A DNA stretch of 64,000 bases, from NCBI GenBank assembly GCA_033557465.1, contig CM066034.1, positions 417,610,159 to 417,674,158 of the forward strand, in the 5' to 3' direction. Each line of letters opens with the position of its first letter. Positions within the stretch are counted from its first letter, which is position 1. The notes below the pieces were generated by a model that was not told where the DNA came from, did not search any database, and saw only the letters and a list, made by a program, of their open reading frames with translations. The position numbers were made by a program, and so were the translations under genes. Below are positions 43,096-53,593 of this stretch, one piece after another. Source of the DNA: Ichthyophis bannanicus (taxonomy: Eukaryota > Chordata > Amphibia > Gymnophiona > Ichthyophiidae).

Positions 43096-45168
43096 CCACC
43101 CACACAGGAGTAAAAGACAAAAACCAGCAGGTGCGCCGACAGGGTTTTTGATGCTGCCCATAACTGGACACTGCCTGCTGATGGTTTCAGCTGTTTTTAT
43201 GACTACCTAAGTACTTTATAGCATTTATTTGCACGTTAACATCGCTCTTTTAATTGTATATTATTTATCTTGATACGGCTGAATGGCTAGGTGAATGATG
43301 CAATCAGTTTGAATGCCAGTTTCTCTGCGAGGGTGGCAACACACACATATGTCTCGCCGCTCACTCCAGGCGAACCAGCAGACGATTTTGCAGCTGCACA
43401 ACAGTGTCATGCTGGTAGGTAAGTATAGGGTAATGCTGTTGTGATGGGTCTTGTCGATGGGGTAACTGGGTATACATTATAGCGTCATAGTCACAGGTTG
43501 CAACTGCTTATTGGAAACTAGCCTTCTACTTGTAATTGGTGTCTCACATAGTATGTGGGCTTGCTGTATAGCTGACTAGCAGTATGTTGTATGCACAGAC
43601 ATACAGGCACCACGTGCAAGCATAGTGCATTGCTGAAGCTCACAATACTCTGGAGACACACACACACATGAACCCGCTGTGCAAAAATGGAGCTAGTTGG
43701 CATTCCTATTAGCATGCTTTGCAAAGTTTGGGTGCTCAGTGTGCAGGTGCTATCAGCCTGCTTTGCCATCCAGCTGTGGGTGGTACAGCTTGCCAGTGTG
43801 CCTGATGAGTATATGGACTCTTGCTGGATGGTTTGTTGTTGGTTGCACATGTTGATACAGTCCCTGTAATGTTGGATAAAGTTAGCACACCATGACATAC
43901 AATTCCTGATCCACAGGTGGGTCTTGAACCTGGCATCCGCCTCTCGTATAAACACTGGCCTTGTGTGTGGAGCCACACAGATGCCTTATGGGTGCAGTAA
44001 TCCATGGGTGTAGATGTAGTCAGTGTGAGGATATATGCATGCATGAGTAGGGGTATGGCTATGTCTGCTTAGATCTCTGAAGGCTGTGCCATACTTGTCT
44101 GACACGCTGTGTTCGGCAGGTGTGAAAGAGGGACACCTTGTTAGGTCTGTATGTTGCTGGTATAACTGACATTCATATCTTACATATGCGATCTGTTCAT
44201 TCAAAGGGGCAACCCATGATACAGGCACACACATATCACATACCATGGCGGTACTAGCAGAATGGCACAAGTCCCCACTACCTGGTGTGTGCTTGTGGGG
44301 AAATCATGGCATAACCTCATATCTCACAGACCAACATAACTGATTTGGATTCACATGTGGCTCAGATAGTTGTTGCTGACTAAGTTCTCTCCTTATGGAG
44401 GAATCACTGGTTCACACACAGATGGGAATGGATGGGCTTTTTTCCTCTTACATGGCCTGTTTTCCTATTTCATAGTTTTCTTGCCTCAGTGGTGTTTTTT
44501 CCCCACACATGCACATATCCACTCAATATGTGCTGGTTTTGGGCATCCTGATCCCAGGGCCAGCCCTGCCACTCTGAAAACTTGCCGGGTGCTATGATAC
44601 AATGCTCATGATGGACAGCATGCCAGTCGATCCCTCCCTCCCTGCCATCACGGCACAGCCACCGCTTCAGTGCTGCAGGCGGCCTCAGTGAAATTGCACA
44701 CATGCAGCTATGCATGCATTGCCACTCCTGCCCCCTTCCACTGGGGAAGGGGACACACGTACTGCTATCTTAGACCTTTGTGGGGAGGAATCACCGTGTA
44801 CTCTGCTGTATCTGCTGCTGACATGCTTGTCATCCAACAGACAGTGGCAACTGCTGTGTTGCACCAGACACACAGGGCCAGGACAGTGATTTTGTCTGCA
44901 GCATGCCGCAAGCATTGTGACTGCTGCCACCACCCTCACACACTGCTGTCATGGCAGCATAGTAGCAGTGGGGGTGGCACATCTTAATTTTGACAGTGGT
45001 AGCATGCATGTGTACTGCCACTGTCATTGTGGAGCCTAACCCACAGCACAGATGTGCATCCTAAGCAGTAGCCTTGTGAGTCAGCTAGCCCCACTGCATC
45101 ACCCACATAACACATCCTTTGCCATGTTTGGACCAACAACATAGTGCCTTTCTTGATAAGGTACTATG
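43096..45168. other. Unassigned DNA, no supported gene
   Basis: CA/TG-rich with short (CA)n tracts. In style it resembles the Harbinger flank at 11,472-13,688, but I found no shared motif. Frames are short on both strands. Confidence 0.3.
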
Positions 45169-45320
45169 CTGTTTATTTATTTTTATTTATTTATTTGGTT
45201 TTTATTTATTTATTTGGTTTTTCTATACTGCCCTTTCCAGAGATCAGGGGCAGTTTACAATTAACAGAATGGAAACAGTAACATTTTACATGGAACAGTA
45301 TTTAAACTATTTACAGGAAC
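45169..45320 (-). mobile_element. LINE 3' end fragment with TTTATTTATTTGG repeats
   Basis: A (TTTA)n/TTTGG tail, then CTATACTGCCC...GGGGCAGTTTACAATT, a hairpin analogous to but different from the ACCGC/GCGGT one in the other L2 tails. No coding part is seen. Confidence 0.45.
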
Positions 45321-46079
45321 ATATCTTACAAATCAAACTTAGTGGAGCATGGTGGATCCACTATTTACTATTTACATTGGTACACTCATATAATCTGTGG
45401 TTTTGTGAGATGAGGATTGATTATTGTATCATACCTGTGCAAAGGAACCTGTGCTCCATTAGCTATTGTTGCTAATTGAGCACTACCATCACTTTTTTGG
45501 GATTCCCTGTGTGTGGAGAACATTGCAGACATTGAAATAGACTCTCTTCCCTCAGAAATTGCTCTTTAGATGACATTTCAGATGGCATTAGGGTTCCCAG
45601 CATTGGGACCTCTAAAGCGCGATTGCGCAACCCGGCAGTATATGGAGCACACACTGTCCCTGCCAACTTTCTACACCAGGCATGTCCAACAGGTAGATCG
45701 CGATCTACCTGTAGGTCAGAGGTAGATCGCCAGCCCCACTTGGCTCCATCTCTCTAGCAGCGCGCCCCATCACTAGGAGAGAGCTCATGCCGGCAGGTCG
45801 TCTGCTGAGGGCTTGCTGCTGATCCTTTGCCTCTCTTTTTTCCCTGCCTGCAGGAATCTTGCCTGCGGGTGTATTGCGGGCGCTTGTTGTTTTCGTGCCA
45901 ATAGTTTGTGGCTACCCCAGGGGACCGCCACCCGCGCCCCATGACGAGATGCCACAGGCCCGGCATCATACCTGGTCTCCTGCCTCTCAGAATCACCCAT
46001 TCCTGCCCCCGCCCCAACAACCCTTAGAAGTGTATATACCGGGTGATATCCATTCGTCCGGGCTTTACCTGATACACTT

Positions 46080-46300
46080 ATCGTATTAGTTGTGTCATGT
46101 GCTGGTCATTGATCATTGGCAACTCCCAGGGGAGGAGGGAGGGTTGTGAGGAGTGATTTGTGTTGTTCCTGAAGAACACCCGTTACAGGCGAGTAACTAC
46201 GCTTTCTCCAGGAACAAGCAGGAAGTCAGTTCTCACATATGGGACTCCCTAGCTCCAGGCTGCCAGGACCCAAACCACGACAGCACCAATGGCAACCACC
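46080..46300 (+). mobile_element. Possible DIRS terminal fragment inside the hAT element
   Basis: GTTACAGGCGAGTAACTACG, CTTTCTCC and AGTCAGTTCTCACATATGGG match the style of the DIRS left end at 40,306. Where the hAT N-terminal zinc finger should be, this sequence is found instead. Borders are not defined. Confidence 0.35.
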
Positions 46301-46429
46301 AAGGGAGGCTGCCAGTTGCAAAAGACAAGTCCCTACCCAGAGACTCCACAACGCCCAGCTACCCTTGTCACTATTAGTCCAGGAGCCTGACCATCAACGG
46401 ATTGGAGGACAGGAGTTGCCTATACACCA

Positions 46430-47592
46430 AGTATGCTACGGATTACCACCTGGCCGAAGGCAATGCACCGTCGTGCGGCGAATAGAAAGATGTGTGGAGA
46501 CACAACTGAACAATTGTTGGAGGATGTTTCAAATTGTGTTGCTTTCTCACTCCAACTGGATGAATCTACAGACATAAGAGACATAGCCCAGTTACTAGTC
46601 TTTATCCGGATGGTTTTTGAAGACTTCAGTGTTAAAGAAGAACTGCTTGGAATGATTTCTTTAAAAGGGAGAACTACCGGTCAGGAAATATTCAGTTCTT
46701 TCCATTCTTTTGTGACAAAGTGTAATCTTCCATTGCATTGACTTGTTTCCATCACTATTGATGGAGCAAGAGCAATGACAGGTGAGGTTTTCATAGCCTT
46801 CTGTAGACAGCATGACGACTTCCCAGATTTCCTTTCTTACCACTGCATCATTCACCAGCAAGTTTTGGCAAGTAAGAGACTCAATACAAAGACTGTCATG
46901 GACATCACTTTCAAAATTGTAAATTCAGTTTGTGGAAGATTACTTCAAAGATGGATTTTCAATCTTACTCTTGATGAAGGGGCAGCGGAAATCATTTTGC
47001 ACACAGATGTAAGGTGGCTAAGTAGACACAAATTTCTGCAAAGATTTCGTGATTTGCTGAATGAAATAAGACGTTTTTTGAAGTAGAGGGGAGATGACCA
47101 AGCAGAGTTGGAAGATGAGGAGTGGTTATGTAATCTGGCATTTCTCGATGACTTTACAGGCGAACTAAGTGATATGAACCTTGAACTACAAGGTAAAAAC
47201 AAATGCATTGGCAAGATGATGAGTACAGTTTCATCCTACAAGAGCAAATTTGAGCTAATAATGACTGACCTTGCAAACAACACTTTTCCTAATACACAGG
47301 ACTATCTCGGACAATATCCAAATTTTGTTTTTCAGAACGAGAAGTATGTGACAGAAATATGTTCTGTTATCCAGGAATTCAAAAATAGATTCTGTGACTT
47401 CCAAAAAATTGGAACAGTTGTGGAATACTTGTCATAGCCCATTCAAAGTAGATGTGGACATTAAAGAAACTGCAGCTGCTATTAGTAAAAGTTACTCATT
47501 GAACAAGCCATCTCTTGAAAATGAAATATTAACCCTTAAAAATGACATTTTTTCTCAAGATCCGTGCTAAGCAAGAATCGTTTTGGAAGCTA
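46430..47592 (+). pseudogene. hAT transposase, central part
   Basis: Frames give NCVAFSLQLDESTDIRDIAQ (first catalytic D), a stop, SITIDGARAMTG (second D), YHCIIHQQVLASK, VNSVCGRLLQRW, DVRWLSRHKFLQRF, and DLGQYPNF-like blocks to LKIRAKQESFWKL. The pattern is that of the hAT-Charlie transposases related to the domesticated GTF2IRD2 and ZBED proteins. Stops lie at 46,739, 47,084 and 47,435. CR1-G cuts it at 47,593, and the C-terminus is at 56,024. Confidence 0.8.
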
Positions 47593-48522
47593 AAATGCTT
47601 GTATGCAAATGCTAGAAGTCTAAAGAATAAGATGGGAGAGTTAGAATATATAGCACTAAATGAAAGGTTAGATATGATTGGAATATCAGAGACATGGTGG
47701 AAGGAGGACAACCAGTGGGATACTGTGATACCTGGGTACAAACTATATCGTAATGATAGAGCTGATCAAATTGGTGGAGGGGTTGCGCTCTATGTTAGAG
47801 AGGGCATTGACTCAGAAAGGATTAAAGTTTTGTAGGAAACAAAATCTGCTGTAGAATCTATATGGATTGAAATTCCATATAAAAGGGGGAAGGCAATGGT
47901 AGTGGGGGTGTACTATCGAGCGCCTGGCCAGAATGACCAAATGGATGATGAAATGCTCAAAGAAATCAAGGAAGCTAACAAACGTTACAGCACAGTAATA
48001 ATAATGGGTGATTTCAATTACCCCGGTATCGACTGGGTCAGTGTCACGTCAGGACATGCTAGGGAGATAAAGTTCCTAGATGAAATAAATGACTGCTTCT
48101 TGGAGCAGCTGGTTCATGAACCGACCAGAGGGGAAGCCATATTAGACCTAGTCCTTAGTGGAACACCAGATCTAGTGCAAGAGATAAGGGTGTTGGGGCC
48201 ACTTGGCAATAGTGATCATAGCATGATCGCCTTTGATTTAATTAGTGGAGGAGGGATAGTAAGGAAATCCACAGTACTAACTTTTTTTTTTTTTTGAAAC
48301 TTTTATTTTCATTTTGCAACAAACAAAAGAAACAACACACCTAAGGAGACAAAACAATTATACAATAAAGAAAAGTAAACCCAATTACCCCCCACCCCCA
48401 CGCTTCTTCTCTAGCTGATTATGTCAGCATGTGAGCGCTTCCAAACAACAGTGATTGTACATCAAAACAAGCAAAAGAGTATCTGCGATACAGAATAATC
48501 ATGAGACAAAGATATATATAAT

Positions 48523-51500
48523 TTAGACAGTCAGATGAGAGCATTGAGCAGAATGTACATAGTCATTGAGCATCTTCCATTTAGACCGATGATGAGGAGT
48601 CTGAATGGGGGAAGCAAACATACGAGGTATTTGTTCATATTTACTGTAGAGACAGACATGATTCCACCATTCATTGGGGCTCAGTTGGGAACTATTTTTC
48701 CAGTACTTCGTAATTAGGGAAATAGCAATGCCTAGCATAAAGTCCAAAAGGAAGTAAGCCGTTTTTGGAAGAGAGGGGATCCCCGCAGCTGAGCGAAGTC
48801 CCACTATCCTCCAAGAAAGGGGCTCTTGAAAGTGCAAAATAGACTGGATACGACCCCAGACCCGACTCCAGTAATACTGTAGTGCGGGACATTCATACAT
48901 AACATGAGGTAGTGAACCAATGGCCGCATGACATGTCCAACAATTATTGCCCTGAGTAGTGTTCCATTTGGCTAATCTGTCAGGAGTGTAAAAACACCGG
49001 TGGGCTAGAAAGAAGAGTGTCTGAGTGAGTGAGGCGGATCGGGAGACCCGTGTCACTCTACTCCAGACAAGGCTCCATTGCTCCGGGGTCAAAGTCACAT
49101 GCAATTCTCTCTCCCATGCTTTCTGCGCTATAGGGGTATCCCTAGTTATAGCATTACATAAGGTTTTGTAAAAATTGGATGCTACACCCGGTGAACTACC
49201 AATAGACCGGATAGTCTCCAACCAACCTTGTGTAGGGGAGGCCGATGGCGGGAGCACCTTAGCACTCCTAAGGCAATGCTGAAGTTGCACCAACTGAAAG
49301 TAGTGTTTCGCTGGGAGACCAAATTCAATTTGCAATTCACTAAAAGTTTTCCAGCGACCTTCATGGAACAACTGACTAGGAATCCAAATGCCCCTAGTGT
49401 ACCAGGGGCTCCACGCCATCGGTTTATTTTGTATTCGAAATCGAGTGTTGTACCAAAGTGGGAGCTTGTCTAACGGACAGAGTCGGGAGTCTAAAGATTG
49501 CATGAGATTATTAAAGGCACCTAAGGTGTCTAAAAGCATTGGTGGAAAGTGGGAGTCTGATGGGAGAGTCATACCAGGGAGAAAAGTAAGAGGAATCGGT
49601 TTGCAAAGGTCCTCTTCTATGTCTAGCCACACAGGTCTACTCGGTACTGGATCTTCCAGCCAACGAGCACCTTGTTTGAGAAGAAAAGATTGATGATACT
49701 TCAGGAAATCAGGGAATCTGACACCCCCATTTTCCTTATCTGCTTGCAGCTTATGTTTCGCTATCCTAGGTGTCTTGTTTTGCCACAAGTATCTAGTCAG
49801 AAGGCCCTCGATATCTTTATATATACGTCGAGGGAAGAGACAGGGTACCATTTCTAAGATATAATTCATTTTCGGAACAATCATCATTTTTATGGTTTCT
49901 AATCGACCCCACCAGGTAAGCGTTAAAGGAGTCCAGCGGTGAGTAAGCGCCCGGACTTTAGAGGTTAAGTCTTTGGCATTGAAGGAGATAGTGTCTTCCA
50001 AAGGAGAACAATAGTGAACCCCAAGGTATTTGACCATGCGAGGTTGCCATAAAAAGGGGAAGGATTGCATATCTGCCTGATGAAGCAGAGGATTTAATGG
50101 AAAGGCTACCGACTTGGTCCAATTTATCTTATAACCGGACAGTTGTGAGTATTTACCAATTTGCTCTAGGACAGCCGGTACTGAGTCTATAGAGACAAAA
50201 AGCATAAGATCATCAGCATACGCTGAAATTTTGATTTCCCTATGGGTGAAAGGGACTCCATGAATCTCCTCCGATTGCCGGATTAGTAAAGCCAAGGGTT
50301 CGGGTGCAAGATCGAAGAGGAGTGGAGACAGTGGGCATCCCTGGCGAGTGCCGCGTTGAAGGGGAAAAGGCTGAGACTTTAAAGCATTTGCACATATACT
50401 GGCTGTAGGCTGAGCGTACATGGTGCGAAGACAACGGAGAAAACCTTCCCCGAATCCGTACCAGCGGAGGACTGCAAACAGGAAGGGCCACTCTAAGCGA
50501 TCAAAGGCCTTCTCAGCATCAAGTGAGAGGCCAACAAATGGGCGATCAAGATTAACTGCGGTAGTCAATACATGGCATAGAGTCCGAGCATTGTCAGCAG
50601 TTGATCTACCAGGAATGAAACCGCATTGATCTGGGTGTATTAAGGTAGGCATCCTATCCGAGAGCCGGGTAGAGAGAATGGTGGCAAAGATTTTATAGTC
50701 CGCGTTTAGGAGGGAAATTGGACGATAATTAGCTGTTAGTTGCGGGTCTCTCCCCTCTTTCTCAAAAACTACTACATTTGCCATTGAAAAGGACCCAGAA
50801 GGAGAACCCTCCTCGGCCAGAGCAGAAAAATAAATTTTCAAAACTGGAGCTAAATCAGCGTGAAAGGTTTTGTAGAATTCAGCGGGGAGACCGTCTGGGC
50901 CTGCGGCTCGACCCGAGGCACATTTCTTGATAGCAGAATGAATTTCTGAGACAGTAAATGGTGTGTCCAAGGCCACTCTATCTTCGTCAGATAGGGTCGG
51001 TCTTTGTACTCCTGAAAGTAAGCGTTCAAATACATCTGGCTCAAAATCACATTCAGATTGATAAAGCCGAGTATAAAAGTCACGAAAGAGTTCTAAGATT
51101 TCGGTATCTTTAGTGACCAAGCCCCCCCCCGACGGATTACGGAGGGCGGTAACACGCTTGGCTTCTTTTCGACCTTTTAGGGCATTTGCTAATAATTTGC
51201 CAGCACGATTATTTTCCCGATAATATAGCCCTTGTTGTGATTCAATATTTTTAACAGCAGCAGTGTGCAGAAGCTGATTGTATTGAAAACGCAAGCGTTG
51301 TAAACGGAGTAAAATACATGGGTCAGTACGGGACGTGAGGAGACGCTCCCCAGCTTGTATCTGCTGCTCTAGAATCAGTAAATGCTGCTTTCTTTGTTTC
51401 CCCTGCTGAATTTGATAGCTAGTTATAGTGGCACGGATAGATGCTTTAAAACCCTCCCACCAAGCCCAGCCCGCTGTGTCATGGGGTGAGTTAAAATGAA

Positions 51501-52314
51501 AATAATCTTGGATAGCGGCCTTTATATCAACCTGAAAATCTTTTTGACCCAGTAGGGATCTATCAAAAAACCAAGCTCGGGGAGAATCGTCCCGCGCAGT
51601 GACACGTAATGATAAAGATATGGCAGCATGATCTGAAATATGGAGAGGATGAGTCCTAGTCGTGTCTACTTGAGAAATCAGTGCTTTGGAAATGAGAAAG
51701 AAATCTATTCTAGATTGGGAGTGATGGGGGGCAGAAAAGAAAGTGAACTCTAAGTCGGAGGGGTGAAGCAGCCTCCATATATCTACCAGCGCAACATCTT
51801 GCATCAGAGCTGTAAGGGTAGCAAGACTCTTGGGTGGACTACTCGTTCTAGGCGGCTGTCTATCTATCAGAGGGTCTAACACTTGATTAAAGTCACCACC
51901 AAGTATTAATGGAGTATTGGCAGAGGCCTGTGCCAACTGCGCAATACTTGCATAGTAAGCAGGGTTGTCCACATTCGGGGCATAAATGCAAATACATGTA
52001 AATTCACTATCTCCAACCTTAAGATGTACTCGGGCCCATCTACCCTCCTTGTCAGCGCTAGTATCAATTACAGTAGCTTGCAAAGATTTCTTAACCAGAA
52101 TGGCTACCCCGCACCGTTTGGAAACGGCGGGAGAATAGGCAGCCACCATGTAAGGCTTAACATTGAGTTTCAGTGTTTCAGCAGAGTTTAAGTGCGTTTC
52201 CTGAAGAAACGCTAAATCAGCATGCTCATGGCTAAGATAGCTAAGGATTTTCTTTCTTTTGATTGGACTATTAATGCCCTTTACGTTGAGTGATAAAATT
52301 TTACATAAAGCCAT
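48523..52314 (-). CDS. L1 ORF2 protein: endonuclease and reverse transcriptase
   Basis: An uninterrupted 1,263-residue frame, close to the normal L1 ORF2 length. The APE-type endonuclease fills residues 1-240: LNVKGIN (9-15), LQETH (37-41), YAPN (111-114), GGDFNQ (139-144), SRIDFFLIS (201-209) and SDHAAI (227-232). The reverse transcriptase has AAGPDGLPAEF (470-480), NYRPISLLNADYKIF (529-543), SLDAEKAFDRLEW (597-609), GTRQGCPLSPLLF (655-667) and YADD (699-702). The C-terminal C-x2-C-x8-H-x4-C motif is at 1125-1142. The first ATG coincides with the endonuclease start, MALCKILSLN. All catalytic residues I can check are present, so it may be functional. Confidence 0.95.
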   Translation of the reverse strand: MALCKILSLNVKGINSPIKRKKILSYLSHEHADLAFLQETHLNSAETLKLNVKPYMVAAYSPAVSKRCGVAILVKKSLQATVIDTSADKEGRWARVHLKVGDSEFTCICIYAPNVDNPAYYASIAQLAQASANTPLILGGDFNQVLDPLIDRQPPRTSSPPKSLATLTALMQDVALVDIWRLLHPSDLEFTFFSAPHHSQSRIDFFLISKALISQVDTTRTHPLHISDHAAISLSLRVTARDDSPRAWFFDRSLLGQKDFQVDIKAAIQDYFHFNSPHDTAGWAWWEGFKASIRATITSYQIQQGKQRKQHLLILEQQIQAGERLLTSRTDPCILLRLQRLRFQYNQLLHTAAVKNIESQQGLYYRENNRAGKLLANALKGRKEAKRVTALRNPSGGGLVTKDTEILELFRDFYTRLYQSECDFEPDVFERLLSGVQRPTLSDEDRVALDTPFTVSEIHSAIKKCASGRAAGPDGLPAEFYKTFHADLAPVLKIYFSALAEEGSPSGSFSMANVVVFEKEGRDPQLTANYRPISLLNADYKIFATILSTRLSDRMPTLIHPDQCGFIPGRSTADNARTLCHVLTTAVNLDRPFVGLSLDAEKAFDRLEWPFLFAVLRWYGFGEGFLRCLRTMYAQPTASICANALKSQPFPLQRGTRQGCPLSPLLFDLAPEPLALLIRQSEEIHGVPFTHREIKISAYADDLMLFVSIDSVPAVLEQIGKYSQLSGYKINWTKSVAFPLNPLLHQADMQSFPFLWQPRMVKYLGVHYCSPLEDTISFNAKDLTSKVRALTHRWTPLTLTWWGRLETIKMMIVPKMNYILEMVPCLFPRRIYKDIEGLLTRYLWQNKTPRIAKHKLQADKENGGVRFPDFLKYHQSFLLKQGARWLEDPVPSRPVWLDIEEDLCKPIPLTFLPGMTLPSDSHFPPMLLDTLGAFNNLMQSLDSRLCPLDKLPLWYNTRFRIQNKPMAWSPWYTRGIWIPSQLFHEGRWKTFSELQIEFGLPAKHYFQLVQLQHCLRSAKVLPPSASPTQGWLETIRSIGSSPGVASNFYKTLCNAITRDTPIAQKAWERELHVTLTPEQWSLVWSRVTRVSRSASLTQTLFFLAHRCFYTPDRLAKWNTTQGNNCWTCHAAIGSLPHVMYECPALQYYWSRVWGRIQSILHFQEPLSWRIVGLRSAAGIPSLPKTAYFLLDFMLGIAISLITKYWKNSSQLSPNEWWNHVCLYSKYEQIPRMFASPIQTPHHRSKWKMLNDYVHSAQCSHLTV

Positions 52315-52744
52315 TCAAACAAGTTAAAAATTCTGAGCATGATAGCGCACCTAATTTCACAATGTCCCTCATATTGACTGTATCAGGCTGTACATATGGC
52401 ATAAAAGAAAATAAGCTTAGATAATACAATGAAGCGCCCCACATTAAAAAAGAAAAACCGCAGCGCGGTAGAGAAGAAGCAGAACCCCAAAAAATACTGG
52501 CGACCATGTGTCTGCGGGGAGAAGCCCCAGAGAAGGCCGAAATTGAAAAACACATAACCTGTAGGACTGTGCGTGCTCCGAATCCGACCGAGGCACACAT
52601 CATGGAGGGAGAGGAGACCACAAAACAAGAGTCATAGAAAGAAAGAAAGAAAGTCCAGGAAGTCTCTGTGCTTGACTATGACCGCTGCATCGGGCCCTTC
52701 AAAATGGCGGACAGAGCCGGCGAATAAAAGTCCACGTCGTTGGA

Positions 52745-53593
52745 TTAGCGCATCTGCTCTGCTTCTTTGGAGTCTAAAAATGTTGATAGTAGATCAGGAT
52801 CTTCGAATGTCCTGGTTTGGTTGTGGAGAGTCACTCGGAGCTTCGCGGGATACAACAGGCCAAAGCGAGCCTGTAGCTGTTGAAGTCGAGGGCGAAAAGC
52901 AAGGAGTTTCTTCCGTCGGTCAACGGTAGGCTTTGCCAAATCAGGGAAGAAGGAGACTTTGTGACCTTCAAATTCCAAATGATGGTTCGCCCGGGCAGCA
53001 TTTAAAATTTGTTCCACTTGTTGATATCGTAGCAAGCGAAAGATAATAGGCCGGGGGGTCGTTCGGTTGAGCGCCATGTGGGTAGGAACACGGTGTGCAC
53101 GATCGATTTCCAATTCTTTATGAAAGGTGATCTTCAGCAAGGAGGGAAGAGTTTTGAGCAGGAATTCTCTCATATCTCCCGCTTCCGCCCCCTCCGGTAT
53201 TCCAATGAGCCTCACATTGTTGCGACGGGCTCGATTATTGCTATCTTCTAACTCCTTTTGCAGATTCTGTATCTGGCGCTCGGCCTTGTCCAGTGCGCCC
53301 AAGCGCACCGCGTGCAAATCGAGGACCCCCGCCATATTGTCCTGCCGTAATGAGAGACTTTCAAGTCGGTCCTGGAGCACTCCAAAGTCTTCTCGCAGGG
53401 CTCTAAGCGCTTCTCCATTGGACTGCACCAATTCCTTCACGCCGCGTAGTTCCTCCAAAATCTCCAGGTGCATTTCGGGGTTTTCACGAAATGGAACCAT
53501 CTTCTGTGGGGAGGACACCTCTGTTTTGGAGCGTTTTCCATGAGAAGAAGAAGGAGACCCGAAGTCCAAGCGCGCTGGTTTATGGGCCGCCAT
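52745..53593 (-). CDS. L1 ORF1 protein: RNA-binding nucleic acid chaperone
   Basis: An intact 282-residue frame. It has a basic Ser-rich N-terminus (1-35), a coiled coil at about 40-122, RRNNVRLIGIPEG at 123-135 marking the start of the RRM, RAHRVPTHM at 165-173, RPIIFRLLRY at 181-190, and a C-terminal domain with FFPDLAKPT (215-223), RRKKLLAFR and LLYPAKLRV (246-254). This is the L1 'Transposase_22' architecture, expected to trimerise and coat L1 RNA in the cytoplasm. It ends 430 bp before ORF2. It aligns in block order with the ORF1-only protein at 8,128-9,318. Confidence 0.92.
   Translation of the reverse strand: MAAHKPARLDFGSPSSSHGKRSKTEVSSPQKMVPFRENPEMHLEILEELRGVKELVQSNGEALRALREDFGVLQDRLESLSLRQDNMAGVLDLHAVRLGALDKAERQIQNLQKELEDSNNRARRNNVRLIGIPEGAEAGDMREFLLKTLPSLLKITFHKELEIDRAHRVPTHMALNRTTPRPIIFRLLRYQQVEQILNAARANHHLEFEGHKVSFFPDLAKPTVDRRKKLLAFRPRLQQLQARFGLLYPAKLRVTLHNQTRTFEDPDLLSTFLDSKEAEQMR

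Noticed and set aside
43885..43990. tRNA-like stretch on the minus strand with a B-box-like GGTTCAAGACC
   Set aside because: The flanking bases do not form a T-arm stem and no acceptor stem or proper A box could be matched, so neither a tRNA nor a tRNA-derived SINE is supported.
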